Origin: Sanghuangporus weigelae
Taxonomy: Eukaryota > Basidiomycota > Agaricomycetes > Hymenochaetales > Hymenochaetaceae
Direction of reading: 5' to 3'
DNA length: 64,000 nucleotides
Assembly (NCBI GenBank): GCA_033182465.1
Contig: CP137326.1
Span: 1,953,501-2,017,500, forward strand
Position 1 is the first letter of the stretch. The number at the start of each line of letters is the position of its first letter. This document shows positions 46,187 through 59,059 of this stretch, in pieces. The notes beneath the pieces are model-generated. The model was not told where the DNA came from, did not search any database, and saw only the letters and a list, made by a program, of their open reading frames with translations. The position numbers and the translations under genes are program-made.

Positions 46187-48087
46187 TTTTGCGGGTTGCT
46201 CGGTAGTAGATCAGGGAACGCGAGATAGCCTCGACAAAGGTAAGGTGTTGCCGAACAAAGAAGAGAGGTAAGAGCTGCCCTTGCGCGATGATAGGGGCGA
46301 CCGGAGCAGATGGCAAGAGTGCGGCGGTAGGGGGAAGGAAACGGATCGCTCGATTGGCCAACATTATGTATGCATCTGTTGTTGGCTGACGGCAACCTCA
46401 AAAAAATTAATTGCAATGGAGGTTTCCAAGTTTGAGTAAAATGACAAATCTTCTCCTTCCCGGCTAACTGTCTATGGAAGGAATCGAGATATTGACCCTC
46501 TTCCATCGAGAATCCCGTTTCTGGTTTCAGTCCATACAAGTCCCGTCCTCGCAACCGCGCGAAAAAATGGAATTTCGCGGGATGGGAATGTGCGAATCGC
46601 ATACGCCCCGTCAACGCTCGTCAGCCCCGACAAATCGATCAAGTCACACTTCACATACTTACATACAAGCGAGCCTGACGAGATGATGAGAAAATCTGAT
46701 GGCGTCTCGCCTGAAGTTTATCTCGAAGGGTCCCGTCATTTCGCTCGCTAACTATCTTTCTTCAAAGGACCCACCGGAAAGGGAAGGTGTAATGTGGTTC
46801 CAAGATGAATGAGACCCATCCCAGGAATCTAGGACCAGTAATTTGATATAAAACGCCATCAGTGCATATTCAGCAGGACAAATTCCGCAAAGTAAAAGAA
46901 GTCCAACGGTGATGGTGTTCCTGTGTCGGAAAGCTGCATGGAACGTCTCGTGCTCCACTCATGTGTTTTGATGGGTGCAGAGGGACCGACAAACAGAGAT
47001 AAACGTCGGCCGGAAAGTGGGAGTCCTTTTGCCGTTGTTTCTAGACCCCGACAAGACGGACGAGATGACGCTGGAAAAAAGGACCCAAAATAGGCGGAAT
47101 AAATTATCTTGACTAGCTTCGGAACACGCGAGGCGATCGAGAAGATATTGCACCAGCTCCCCCGTTTCGAATTCGAATTCAGCGGCAAAAGAAGGGCCGA
47201 ATCTCGCACGCAGTTTTCACCCTTACGAAAAGGACCGCAGTTGCGAAAGGAAAAAACATCACTACATAGTACTGGTGAGCAGATGTATGGCGAAGTGTGC
47301 ACTTTTCGTCCGTCAACTACCTCAAGCACCGTGAGTGGCAGCTCCTCGCCACAAAGCTACTGGAAAAAATTCGACGTCGACGAAAGAAGAGGCTTGTTAG
47401 GCTTGGCTTACAGACAGACAGACGGACTCACATGGCCTGATTTATCTGCTGAGGTAATCAGCTCAAGCCATCGCCCTTTTTTTTCACACCCTTTCCTTAA
47501 CTATTCAAACTTGTACCATCTGGGCTTACTTGCAAGTTCGAGGCTATCTGTATGGACTGGACAGACCTGTCTGCATATGTCTGCATTCCGGTCTCGAACG
47601 AGATGATTTAAAATAATTCAATGCTGCTCTGATGAGGATTTCCCTCAAATCATCGCAATTTCCTGTCTTGCGACCCTGGCCTGGAAATTGATACCCATTC
47701 GGTCAGTTTACACAGGTTTACACAGCATCAAACTTTAATTGGCGCGGCTTATCAGCAGTAGTCCAATCGCATCAAAAACGTTATACAATCTTGGCCCTTA
47801 TATTCCACGTTAGAAACAGTCCATGGAAACTTGCCTTCCCAAAGACGACGCATGTCAAGTTGCAGGTGTGCGCCGGGCTAAATATGTTTTAGCCTCGGAG
47901 TACAAGCAGTTCTTCCATTCAAAACGGAGCCATTTCGCTGTGCCAGATCATCAAAATCGTCCCCTCCCCGTTTTCCCCGTATCCCCGTCTACTTTATACA
48001 TCCCATCACCCATCAACAAGTTTCTCTCTGTCTTGTTCAGACACCTGTACTTAGTCTCTATCCACTAGCCCGAAGACATTCGTCACT
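46187..48087. other. divergent intergenic region, no gene recognised
   Basis: 1.9 kb between the DUF6534 and P450 2 starts. An ORF at 47109-47606 (plus) and several on the minus strand show no motif. TTTATAC at 47994-48000 is a TATA candidate 88 nt before the P450 ATG. Confidence 0.45.
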
Positions 48088-50081
48088 ATGGGCGCGTTCT
48101 TAATCGTCGACCTCGTCCTTGGAGGACTTGGTTTGTACATAGTCAAGACGCTTTTAACCTCTAAGAAGACTCCTGCACCGCTTCCTCCTGGTCCAAAGCC
48201 AAAGCCGATTGTCGGCAATGTCGCTGACTTGCCACCTGCAGGTGAGCAGGAATGGGTGCACTGGCTCAAGCACAAGGAACAATATGGTATGTTCAATGTC
48301 TTCGAATTGGTTCGAGTAATTGATTTGCTTCTGTCTGTAGGACCTATCAGTTCTATCACTGTTCTGGGACAGACTATAATTATCCTCAATGATTCCCGCC
48401 ATGCGTTTGAAATCATGGAAAAGCGCTCCGCTTTGCATTCGTCTCGTCCTAGAATGGTCTTCGGTGGTGAAATGTGAGTATCTCATGCTCGCGAAACTAT
48501 GTTACAAAGTTTTCTCACCGTGACGTACCGTTCGTAGGGTTGGCTGGGATATTTTCCTTTCGAGCCAACCGTATTCAGACCGCTTCCGTGCCTATCGAAA
48601 AAGTATACACGGCCTTCTTGGATCGAAATGGGCAGTTGCTCGCTTCTACCCTCTCCAAAACGTCGAGGTCCGCCGATTCCTGCTCCGCGTACTTAACAAG
48701 CCCGAGGATCTCCTACAGCACATCCGCACGTACGTAAAGCTACCTTTTTCTTTTTACTTATGTATAGTTATCGGATTTCTAGTGAGGCCGGCGCAATTAT
48801 TCTGAAGATTGCTTATGGTTATACGATTGAGCCTCACAAGTCGGACCCGCTGGTTGACCTCGCCGATGAGGCGCTCCTTCAATTCTCTCTTGCAGTCTCC
48901 ACGGGAGCTTGGCTCGTTGACGTTATGCCATTCCGTACGTAGTTTCTATGATAGTTTTATCGTTTACTGGATCCGTACTGATAGGGTTTATCTGAATTCA
49001 GTGAGGTATTTGCCGGATTGGGTACCGGGCACTGGATTCAAGCGGACTGCTGCCCGCTGGAGGAAGACGGCAACCGAGCTCATCGAGAAGCCATATGGAC
49101 TCGTCAGGCAGCAGATGGCGAAAGGTACGAATGAGGCTTCGTACCTGTCCAAGCTGCTCGAGAAGGGTAATCTGAGCACTGAGGAGGACTTTGTCGCTAA
49201 AATGACTGCCGCATCACTGTACTCCGGTGGAGCCGATACCGTACGTACCCGTTTCATTCCAACACTACCATTAATGTTCATCCCTAATTCTAACGATCTT
49301 CGCATGCCCCTTCTGCTTTACTGACTTCTGGCTTGTCCCTGACGTGTAGACCGTATCGACAATTGCATGCTTCTTCTTGGCTATGTCTCTCTTCCCTGAG
49401 GTTCAACGTAAGGCTCAGGAGGAAATCGACCGTGTGATTGGGTCGGACAGGTTGCCTACGTTCGAGGACCGCGAGAACTTGCCATACATTGATGCTATCG
49501 TCAAGGAGGCTCTCCGCTGGCACCCGGTTGCACCTATGGGTCTTCCGCACATGACGACTGAGGATGATATTTACGAGGGCTACTTCATCCCTAAGGGTGC
49601 TCTGGTAATGGCGAACATTTGGTTCGTTCTTATTTTTGGTCCTTCCATATGTCTGTTCTATCTAACTTAAAGGTCCTTCTCCAGGGGATTCACACATGAC
49701 CCGACCGTGTTCCACGACCCAATGACGTTCAAGCCTGAACGTTTCCTTGGCGTTGACGGCCGTGCGCCCGAGCCTGATACACACACCCTGTCCTTCGGTT
49801 TCGGCCGCCGCATTTGCCCGGGTCGCGAGCTCGCAGATGCTTCCGTTTATCTCAGCATTGCGCAGTCCCTTGCCGTGTTCAATATCGGCAAGATCGTTGA
49901 GAATGGCAAGGTCATCGAGCCGATTGTCCAGTTCCAGCCTGGTATCATCAGCCACCCTGTACCGTACAAGATCAGCGTTAAGCCTCGTAGTGCGAAGCAC
50001 GAGGCGCTCGTCCGCTCGATTGAGGAAGAGTACCCGTTCCAGGAAAGCGACGCGAAGGAGCTTGAGAGCATCAAGATTTAG
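48088..50081 (+). CDS. cytochrome P450 monooxygenase 2
   Basis: Exons 48088-48286, 48341-48473, 48538-48729, 48783-48934, 49002-49240, 49350-49621 and 49685-50081 sum to 1584 nt, 527 aa. N-terminal membrane anchor [20 protein letters not shown], hinge [15 protein letters not shown], then [13 protein letters not shown]. The I-helix is SLYSGGADT, ExxR is [16 protein letters not shown], and the heme-binding loop [15 protein letters not shown] contains the axial Cys. The close paralog at 23576-25544 has the same seven-exon plan, so the pair arose by gene duplication. It resembles O-methylsterigmatocystin-oxidoreductase-like fungal P450s; substrate unknown. ER membrane expected. AATAAA at 50357-50362 may be its poly(A) signal. 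Confidence 0.92.
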
Positions 50082-50356
50082 ATCTGTCCTTTCTCCTAAT
50101 TTCTCTACCGTATTCATTTCTGTCTTTTCCCTCTCTCCACCACCGTGTCTTCTTCCTGTATTTCGCTCACTGCTTGCTATCATCGCACAGTCGTCGCATA
50201 CTTGATTGAGATCCATTTCATGGACTCGTCCACTCTCTTAATTCTTTCTAGTCTTTCTCAGACGGAGTAACTTAAAGCTTTGGGATGCAACTAGCAGTCG
50301 TCTCATAGCGCATTTCGTATGATTCTTGTGTACATTCCTCCTATTGGATATCATGC

Positions 50357-50362
50357 AATAAA
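50357..50362 (+). terminator. poly(A) signal of P450 2
   Basis: AATAAA about 275 nt after the stop in AT-rich sequence; distance makes it tentative. Confidence 0.35.
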
Positions 50363-50394
50363 AATTAAGTGCAACCTCTATTCGCTAGCTCTTT

Positions 50395-51984
50395 ATGAGT
50401 CGCCTAACGGAAGTACAGAATGAGTCTGGGGAGGACACAGTTGAAGGGTGCATACGCCTGGTGATTGTACTTGATTTCTTTGCTCTTGCTAACACCATCA
50501 CCAAAGGTACACGTTGTGCTTTTCAAAATATCCGAGCAAATTTCCTGGCAAAACTCTTTTTCAAGGAAACATATTTGGGCACTAAAGGTCCCGGAGAAAA
50601 ATGCGCTTTATGGAGAACTGATTTTGCCGTTTCCTTACAACGAAGCAGAAGACCTTGACGACACCATACTTATAACTCTTTTCATATGTTTCGTTGGCCT
50701 TCTTCACAGTCGAATTTCGTTGCGACATTACGAAACTTTACGAGTGCTTAGATCTCATGGACTAGTCATAATACATTACTTACATTAAAAGGCCATTTGA
50801 CTTCCTTATTCAATTATAAGGTACCCGAGTGATTCTTTTCCATCTTTCATGAATATATTATTCTCAGATCAGATCATCCGATCGTCGGAGTCGAAGAGAG
50901 TGCTTCGACCCGCCAAGTGGTCTTGCCGTAAACCCAATTTCACAAACGTTGCCAGAAACGAATCAAACAGATGACTCGATCAGGACAAGCCGAAAACAGT
51001 CAGAATGTTTGAGAAGAAAGGCCATTCTATAGAAGTCATCGCAGGAGCTTCGATAGCAGATCGTCAGTTAAGAAGCTGGAACACTAGGGAGAAACGAGAA
51101 GACACCTTGAAATAAAGTCGTGTCGTTTTGAAAGCTTCTGTTCCAATTTCCGAATTCTGTTTGAAGAGCACTGTGTCATCCTTGAAGTTAGCCCACCCAG
51201 CACGCATGCAGAGTTCGAGCGAAGCGAGGACAGGTGCTACAGACTAGGCAGTCGACAGATGAAGCTTGTCATTCAGCTAAATGGTTCTCAGTGAGCGTGA
51301 TGTATCTGCTTGTTGAGAGTACTTTTTCGTGGTTACAGAGCGAACAAACGTCAGACAAGGGACTCGGAGACCTTTGATTATATCGTTAGTTTCAAAGTAA
51401 GTTATCCATCCGCTTCTGTATGTGCCCACCATTACAGATATAGAATAGAACACTGCATTATATGGCCAAGTACAGTGCAAGACATACACGGAGCGACGGA
51501 TGTTCCTTCAAAAGCCAATTGGGGCGATTCAACCGTAAGAAAATCATCCAACCTCCAGCACCAGATACAGAACGATCTCAAAAGAAAGACGCTGAGACTT
51601 GGTTTACGGCCAACCAGGGCAGAACATTAAAGGGAAGTTTTCGGCGGTGCAGCAGACTCGAGTTGGCTTGAAGAAAAATTGGCCAGATTAATCCTCGATA
51701 AGGTCACGTGTACCGATCGATGCTGATCATCGAGTGCTGTCAGAAGTGATCGGCGAGGTTCGACGGTTGCCCAACATCGCGTCGTTGTGGAATTTATAAT
51801 TCCCGATTCTCTGGTTCACCGTCACCGTGACTGTCGCCAACCATCAGTACGAGTACGAAAGCGACATGCGACGCTTTTCTCACGCAAACCTCTCCCATCG
51901 CCCTCCTCATCAGCGGCGGGCTAAGCAGTCGTTTGTCGACGGCCAGCGGAAAGCGATTCTAAAGACGCGAAGGTCGCTCTCAGA
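50395..51984. other. intergenic, no gene recognised
   Basis: 1.6 kb with only short ORFs (50395-50788, 51310-51671) lacking motifs. The last 300 bp are the likely promoter of the next gene. Confidence 0.5.
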
Positions 51985-54094
51985 ATGTCGAAGCAGCTGC
52001 TAGAGACTCCAGCGCGCCACCCATTCTCGGTTCTGGGACTTGTAGATAAGACGTGGCAGCTTCTAAGCGAGAGCGCTTTCAAAGTGGCGGCGTCGCCGAC
52101 AGCTAAGCTCGCCGAGGCAGCTGTAACAGGGTGAGTTTTCAACTTTCGTCTCAGAAGATTCCCAAACATAGAGCGGCGGCCGTATCGAACTCTTATTTCT
52201 TCTGAATTTTGTCCTTTTTTTTTCTGTTTTCTATTTTTAGATCACGTTTTTCTGACAAACACAAAGGGTTCTGCAACGAATCGCGGAAGGACAACTACGA
52301 ATCGTAACGGCGAATAAGACATATACCTTTCCGGAATCTGAACAGCACAATGAAGCTGAGCTGCAGTCCGAGATAAGGGTCAAAAGTGATGTCTTCTGGA
52401 TTCGACTCGTCACAATGGGGGACCTCGGGTTTGCTGAGGCATACATGTATGGCGAGATTGAATGTGAGGATTTGATTTCAACTTTCAAGGTTAGTATCCT
52501 GCCTTCATCATAGAACGTGTCCTTATCTATGGTCTTTCTCTCAGATTTTTCTTCGAAACAGAGAGAGACTCCAGAACCTAGACTCGCGGTTTTTCTACTT
52601 ATTCTCTCTCCCACAGAAGATCACCTCGATGCGGTTCATCAATACGCTTAGCAATTCACGCTCGAATATCTCAGCGCACTACGATATTTCGAACAAGATG
52701 TTCGGGGGATTCTTGTCAGAGGACATGACCTACTCATGCGCAATCTTTAAAGAACTTGATGCGGATCTCAAGTTACCGCTCCCATCAGAGATCCCTTCTC
52801 GCGGTCAGGTGAAGATAAAGTATGATCTACCGACACCAATTACTTCCACAACTGCTACGCCAAACAATGAATTAATCTCGGAATCTGGCCGAATCGACGA
52901 GTTGTGCGAGGCACAAATACGTAAAATCGATCACATTATTCGTTGTGCGCAAATTCAACCAGGACAACGCGTACTTGAAATTGGCTCTGGCTGGGGTTCG
53001 TTAGCTTTACGAATCACGACTCAATTTCCTGGAACGACCGTCGACACGTTAACTCTTTCGGTTCACCAACAACTTCTTGCCCGTCAGCGTATTGCTCGAG
53101 CCGGCAAAGAAGTTTCGGACCGAGTGAGAGTGCACTTGATGGACTACCGCGCAATGCCGGAGGAGTGGGCAGGCTTTTTCGATCGAGTTATTAGTGTTGA
53201 AATGGTTGAAGCTGTCGGACTGGAATACCTAGAGGAATATTTTCGGGTGATCGACTGGGTACTTAATCCACACACTGGAGTAGGGGTTATCCAAAGCATT
53301 ACGATCCCTGAAGCGAGTATGTACAACCGTACGAGTCTTTGAATCTCCGCGTTTATACTACTCATAGGATTCGAGCGCTATTCGAAAGAGATAGACTTTA
53401 TACGCAAATGGGTATGTACTACCTATTCTTTTATCAACGAGCGAGTCAACTGAATCTGCTGATTTCGTCAGAGTAACTATACCTTCTAGCCACGCTCAAG
53501 AGGCCGTTCTGATCCTGAGCTATCTCTAGTCTTCCCAGGAGGCATCCTTCCTACTCTTAGCCTGCTCATCCAGTCGCTGACATCAGGCTCGCGTGGCCGA
53601 TTTGTCGTTGACTCCGTATCCAATATAGGGCCTCACTATTCTCGTACGCTACGCGAATGGCGACGACGTTTCTTAGCGCATTTTGACGATGTAATCGAGC
53701 CAGCTCTGCGAGAAGAGTATCCGACAGTTATGGCGGGTGACAAGGGAAAAGAGGAGGTGCAAGTGTTCAAAAGAAAATGGATTTGTAGGTCTTCATCTTC
53801 TCATTTTCTCGAGTTGAACTGACATATCGTCTCACATTGTTCCCGTGTTACAGATTACTAGTGAGTGTCCAGCTCTCTCCGTGGCTTCAGCATTCTGAGC
53901 AGAAATAACTGCTCTGTCGATTTTTTCATAGTTGTTATTGCGAAATTGGATTTACAACACGTTCCCTAGGAGGTATGTAACGCTCTCATTGAATGAACAC
54001 GATCGTTTGTTCTAAATATCACATATACGCAGATCATATAATCACGTTCTCACGAGAAGGCAATGAATCATTCGGATGTTCTGTCTTCGAGTGA
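51985..54094 (+). CDS. cyclopropane-fatty-acyl-phospholipid synthase-like methyltransferase
   Basis: Exons 51985-52130, 52267-52489, 52545-53316, 53368-53411, 53490-53784, 53854-53860 (7 nt), 53932-53972 and 54033-54094 sum to 1590 nt, 529 aa. SAM-dependent enzyme that in bacteria adds a methylene bridge to unsaturated acyl chains of membrane phospholipids. Seen: the N-terminal CFA domain (VLQRIAEGQLRI, MGDLGFAEAYMYGEIECEDL), LQNLDSRFFYLF, SNISAHYDISNKMFGGFLSE, the Cys-containing MTYSCAIF, SAM motif I VLEIGSGWGSLALRI, and C-terminal RFERYSKEIDFIRKW, VFPGGILPTL, YCYCEIGFTTRSLGDHIITF. No membrane anchor precedes the domain, unlike fungal sphingolipid C9-methyltransferases. Complete. Confidence 0.88.
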
Positions 54095-55433
54095 CAATCA
54101 TCAAGTCCTCATTTCGGCTCTGCCCGTTTGTACGGGTATCGCCAAGCCTCACCCAGGATTTATCTGGTGATGAGTGTATGATAGTGGAGCGATAGAAACT
54201 AACGAAATACGGACATTTTTTCCTCGGTCTCTCTTACTGAATGCGTGGTGACCAATACTGAAATAATGGGATGACGTGCAGTGAATAGATTTCCCTGAGC
54301 CCCTCATGACATCGTTTGCTTGGGGAATGATGGTAGTAGCGCCCTGGATGTGAAGAAAAAATACGTATCTGAAAGAAACGACCCGTATTGTGGGAAACTT
54401 GAATAACGACGAGAAAGTCCTCAGCGACCCGCTGAGGATCAATGCCTCCGAGAAAGAGCTTTTGCTCCCGTTGATGTTGTACCCACATTAATATTGATGG
54501 CGCGTACGGGAACGTACTAAACTATGTTTTTCCGAGAGCTTTTTTATCGCGTTCGCCTCGGATTTGGACCTCGTCAATTCAAATTGTGCGGATGAAAAGA
54601 ATGATGGAAGATTTCGGATTATCTATCGGGTGAAAACTCAGCGCCGATAATTTTTGAACGGATGGTGTCCCTGTGTTTCGCCGGAGGCAAAAAAACTGTT
54701 CCTTTACGACTTGAGAAAGAGATGTATTTCAGAATAATCACTACAAAGCTAGTCGGCCGGATCACATAGAAGCAAGGGATAAAGGTACTGTATTTCTGCC
54801 CGAAACGCACAGTCTAAGGGTTTTTCCCTTCCTTCGTATTTTTCATTGCAAAAACTCGATTACAAGATAATTGTGCATATTAGAATTACATTTCAGTTAT
54901 TTTTAAAGCGAAAAATTGTGTTGTAAATATTTTATTGAATTTATGAGAGGAGGAGGTCAAAACAAAACGTGGGTGCTCGCTGCTCTGTGCCCGAAACGCA
55001 CACACCGTGGGAACAACCCCTGTCGCGTCTCCTCTCACTCACTCACTCTCATCTTTGCTGGTAAACAGCTGTCGCACTATGCCCTATTTCAGTGCCCAGA
55101 AGAAATTCCCGGATGGCCATGCATACATATAGGCTTCGATAATGGTTAATTTCACAGTGGGACATGCGTAGCTGTGCTGACTTGAACGAGACGGTGAAGA
55201 ATAAGATCCAGGACAAGGATTGGTGCGTAACAGCGTGCATCTTCAATACCTCACCTAAGTGACGTGTTCTTTAGATTCTGAATGAGTATATCTCTGTGCT
55301 TAAGACGTCCGTTCCATGTCAGACTACAACATTCAGAAGGAATCATCGAATATCTCTGCACTGGTCTATGGGTATAGTAATCCTACGATGAATGGGATTC
55401 TGTGATACGTCTTCAGTCTCTCTGCATGGTGGA
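54095..55433. other. intergenic, no gene recognised
   Basis: AT-rich. The string CCCGAAACGCACA occurs twice (about 54.80 and 54.99 kb), possibly part of an unrecognised repeat. No gene. Confidence 0.4.
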
Positions 55434-55475
55434 ATGCAGATCTTTGTGAAGACACTTACAGGAAAGACAACTTTC
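55434..55475 (+). pseudogene. ubiquitin N-terminal fragment
   Basis: ATGCAGATCTTTGTGAAGAC and the bases after it encode MQIFVKTLTGKTTF, matching the first 12 residues of ubiquitin (MQIFVKTLTGKT), then diverge and stop after MLD. No ubiquitin sequence follows. A tiny relic of a ubiquitin or ubiquitin-fusion gene. Confidence 0.6.
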
Positions 55476-55479
55476 ATGC

Positions 55480-56253
55480 TAGATTAGTTGCGATCCGACT
55501 CGAGGCTTGTTCGAGGGCGCTTCAGAATAAGAATTCCGATGTTTTTTAAGTATTACAATTGCAATTACAATAATAATTCACCACCATGGATTACCAGGCT
55601 CATATTTCATATTTTGCTTTCTCTGATATTGAAAAACCAAAGTATGTAAAAAGTTTGGTGATTGTGTCTCGGAAAGCCACGGAAAAAAATAATGAAGTCT
55701 GTTGATGCTGATTTCTTACATAGACATACTCTGAAAATGAGTGCATTGCCCCGGGAGCTCTAGAATTCCTCGGAACAACTTCCAGATCCTCAAACTTCAT
55801 ACATGGCTTACAGCAATCATGAGACACCTTCTCACCAAGTTTCATTTCGAACAGAGGCTAGACAAAATTAATAGCAAGGATATATAGCGTGGGAACGATT
55901 TTGGTTCACTCAATTTGCTCAATTTACTTACTGAAAAGATGAGATTGCGTGCACGATAACTCGACTTGTACTGGATATTTTACCGCCGTTTTAGGATATA
56001 TTGTAGATAAGATTCTACGCTATCCATGTACAAATGTTCATGAATTTTGAGTAAGAATTGAGTGAGAAACGACAAGAGTGTGCGTTAGGGGGTCAGTGTG
56101 CGGGCAGAAACACAGTATGGAATCGTGAGACTGTGCAGATTATGTATACATTAAATGAAACAACAAATACATTCCTGGAGTACCTGGGTCGCACTGATTG
56201 CACAAGGATCCGTTGATGTATAGAGATGCAGCATGGAGTGTTTCACCTCTATA
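55480..56253. other. intergenic, no gene recognised
   Basis: A minus ORF of 81 codons at 55600-55845 has no motif. No repeats noted. Confidence 0.45.
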
Positions 56254-57935
56254 TTAAATGTCGATCGTAACGAGCTCCCTGTGCACCAATAATAATAAGA
56301 GACAGGGACAGGAAAGAAGAAGATGGATCAAACCTTTGCGGGATTTCTGTCTCTGCGAAGTCCATCTGACTCACTGTCCTAGATGGGAATCTGAGACTAG
56401 TTCCTTGATTTTCTCCTCGCTCCGCAGTCTCCTTCAGATTGAATAGCATGCGACTTCCAAGGACACAAAGGAGTGCAGGGTTTCCAAGAAAAGTCAGAAG
56501 ATTAGACAGGAAATTATCTGATACCCGCAGCTTAAACTGCATGATGTTGAATATGGAACAAGCAATGACGCTGGAAAGATCTTCAGCGACTTTCTCAAAG
56601 GAAAAAAGTTTTGACTCACAACATAAAGTAGACAAATTGATCTCGTACAACTACCTTGACAAGGGGAAAACCTTTGAAACCAGCCGACATCCTCCAATAT
56701 TCTGTAGCCTTGTACAGAGCAAGCACAAAGAGGACGATCCCATACACCATTGGAATTAGCCTAATTTAATTTGTTGATTCTGTCATACTTGGAAGCTTCG
56801 AGTCACTCACCAGTCGACGACACCCAGCTGCCATGGTGGTGAGAAGTCATGACCACAGACCATCATATTCTTAGCAAGAGCTCCGACTGTGACTTGATCG
56901 TATGTCAGAACTTGTAAAAAATAAATCAAGTATTCAATCATACCATGTGATGTCCACGTTATATAAAAAGATAATCCGAACTTGAGCGCGATCTCTAGCG
57001 CAAGCAGAGTCTTGAGGCATATCGATAATCTCCTGTCTAAAGAAGGATGAGTTTGTATCTTTGAATGAGAAAACATGCTCACCTTGGGAGTAGAGTGCGA
57101 GAACTCGTATCATCAGAATATCTAGAATTATCGTCAAAGTGACTTGGAATGACCGCTAAGCTTTGCTTTTAGTAATGCTTACAATCGAGTAAGCCAATGG
57201 TAATACAATCTGAAAAGTATTCAATTATGTGTTCAAAATATGGGCGAAGAATGTTTACCAGCAACAATTCTCGTCCACGCAGAAAAGTTGCCTAAAATAC
57301 TTCATTGATGTCGCGACTATGTCGTGCAGGTATTCACATACAGCTGGTCTTCAGATCAGTACGGGGTGATCTTTATTTATGAAGCTTAAACTTACAGAGG
57401 AAAGTTTGCACTATGCGTGTTCTCTGGTAGGTCACCGCAAGTTAAGTTTAGTGCAGCCAACATCCTTCGCAAATATAACTCACCGAGCAGATAGACACAA
57501 GCGCCAAAAATCCCAATATACCGGTTCTGTAGTCCAGCCTGAATAATTATTCGGATGAAAAGACTTTAATGTGTACCGCAAAATACACAAAGTCGACCGT
57601 ATTGCGCGGAATTCTCTGGATCGTGTCAACCAAGATTCTTCAAGGAGGGTTCCGACCTCGTACCCAGAAGTGCTTGGCCTGACGAAGAACATAAATGTAA
57701 GAGTAAGGACTCGAGTTAGCCGATAGTAAAGCATTTACCTCTTTCTCCATCGTAAGCACTGAAACCACGATCAGTGATAAAAATGCTACAGTGAAATAGC
57801 ATGCTTACGGGCATCATAGACCAAGAGAGTGACAGTTGCGATTTGAAAATACTGGTAAGTAATAGTATCAGACATCCAGAGCGGGACTTCTTGAGGGTCT
57901 ATAGGTTCAACACTGGATCGAATAGAAAGGTTCAT
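56254..57935 (-). CDS. DUF6533-type multi-pass membrane protein, copy 3
   Basis: Same exon plan as the copies at 32263 and 61771. Exon products in order: MNLSIRSSVEPIDPQEVPLW, YFQIATVTLLVYDA, LLTMEKE, AKHFW, RIPRNTVDFVYFA, NRYIGIFGACVYLL, GNFSAWTRIVA, DCITIGLLD, YILMIRVLALYSQ, RRLSICLKTLLALEIALKFG, VTVGALAKNMMVCGHDFSPP, WQLGVVDW, LIPMVYGIVLFVLALYKATE, YFML, then FLGNPALLCVLGSRMLFNLK. The final intron (GTTTGA to TGCACAG) leads to RELVTIDI and a TAA at 56254. All splices I checked are in frame. Function unknown; several membrane helices. Confidence 0.72.
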
Positions 57936-57959
57936 GGTTACAGTAATACAACGATGGCT

Positions 57960-59040
57960 GAGTTGCTAAGAGGTGAGGGAGTGGTCGGCGCAAGATAACG
58001 CGTCTCAAACAGGGGACTGGTCGTAATAAACTATTCTGAAAGCAATGATCAAAGCTACTCCTCATGCCCCGCGCTCTACTTGATCATCAGCATAGAAGCA
58101 AATCTGAGTTTCGAGTATACCATTGACCTTACCATACGTGACAAAAGGCACCGGTCATTTAACCATTCTCTGAAACGACTAATAATAGCATGATCAGGTG
58201 TCTGTGATTTGGTATGATAGAACAGAAAGAAAATAACCGTTCTGGATTTGACAAACATAGCCAGATGCAAGACGCGTTTCAGAGTTCGATGACCGAACGC
58301 CTTATGTAATTTGGATGCAATTGAAAATCACATCGTGGTAGGTCAAGAACATGAGCAAGCGAAGGCAGCTCTGTGAACTGCAGACAAAGGGATCGACGAA
58401 ATAAAAGAAAGAATTCGAATTAAGAATAGTGGTATTCGAAAATAGGGTAAGAAAGAAACGGGGGAAGAGGACTTCCCAGGAGAATTCAGATAATAGGTAT
58501 AAGAAAAAAGGTCAAATCTATAGTCTACCGTCTATAAAGCAAGGAGCAGCAAGAAAGAAACCGAATATCAGTCAGAACTTCTGCGATGCTATAGACAGGT
58601 CAGGAATCAGATCATTATCCGTTGACGAATTATTGCAAGTTACTGGATCCATTCGTTATATGCAACAGACTGTTGCTCGATCAACGGGGTATTGATTTCA
58701 GAAATATCGCCAGCAGCCGATTGTGTTTGAAAATATCTGTAAATGTGAAAGTCAGTCGGAGGGAAGTGGGCAAAGTCAATGGACTCACTGTTGACATATT
58801 TAAGGTCTATGTTGTTATCATAAAAACCATTCGTCTATGTCAGAAGTTCCTTCAACGACCCTCGGTTGTACATCAATTCCAGAGACCTTCAAAAAGCTAA
58901 CGGATCGTGCAATAATCTTTGTAGAGCGAGTCGACACTACCGAAATGCCCTGGAGAGTCGGGAATGCATCTTTCGAGGCCAAATGACGGACTTGTTCACG
59001 CAGGAGATTGAACATTCAAATCCTATGCAGCTCGGAATAG
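57960..59040. other. intergenic, no gene recognised
   Basis: The upstream region of the minus-strand DUF6533 gene, then AT-rich sequence with a Lys/Arg-rich ORF at 58429-58695 that shows no motif. Confidence 0.45.
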
Positions 59041-59059
59041 CTAACGCCATCTACGCGAA

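Noticed and set aside
47109-47606. 165-codon plus-strand ORF upstream of P450 2
   Set aside because: No domain, composition like non-coding flanks, overlapped by ORFs on the other strand.
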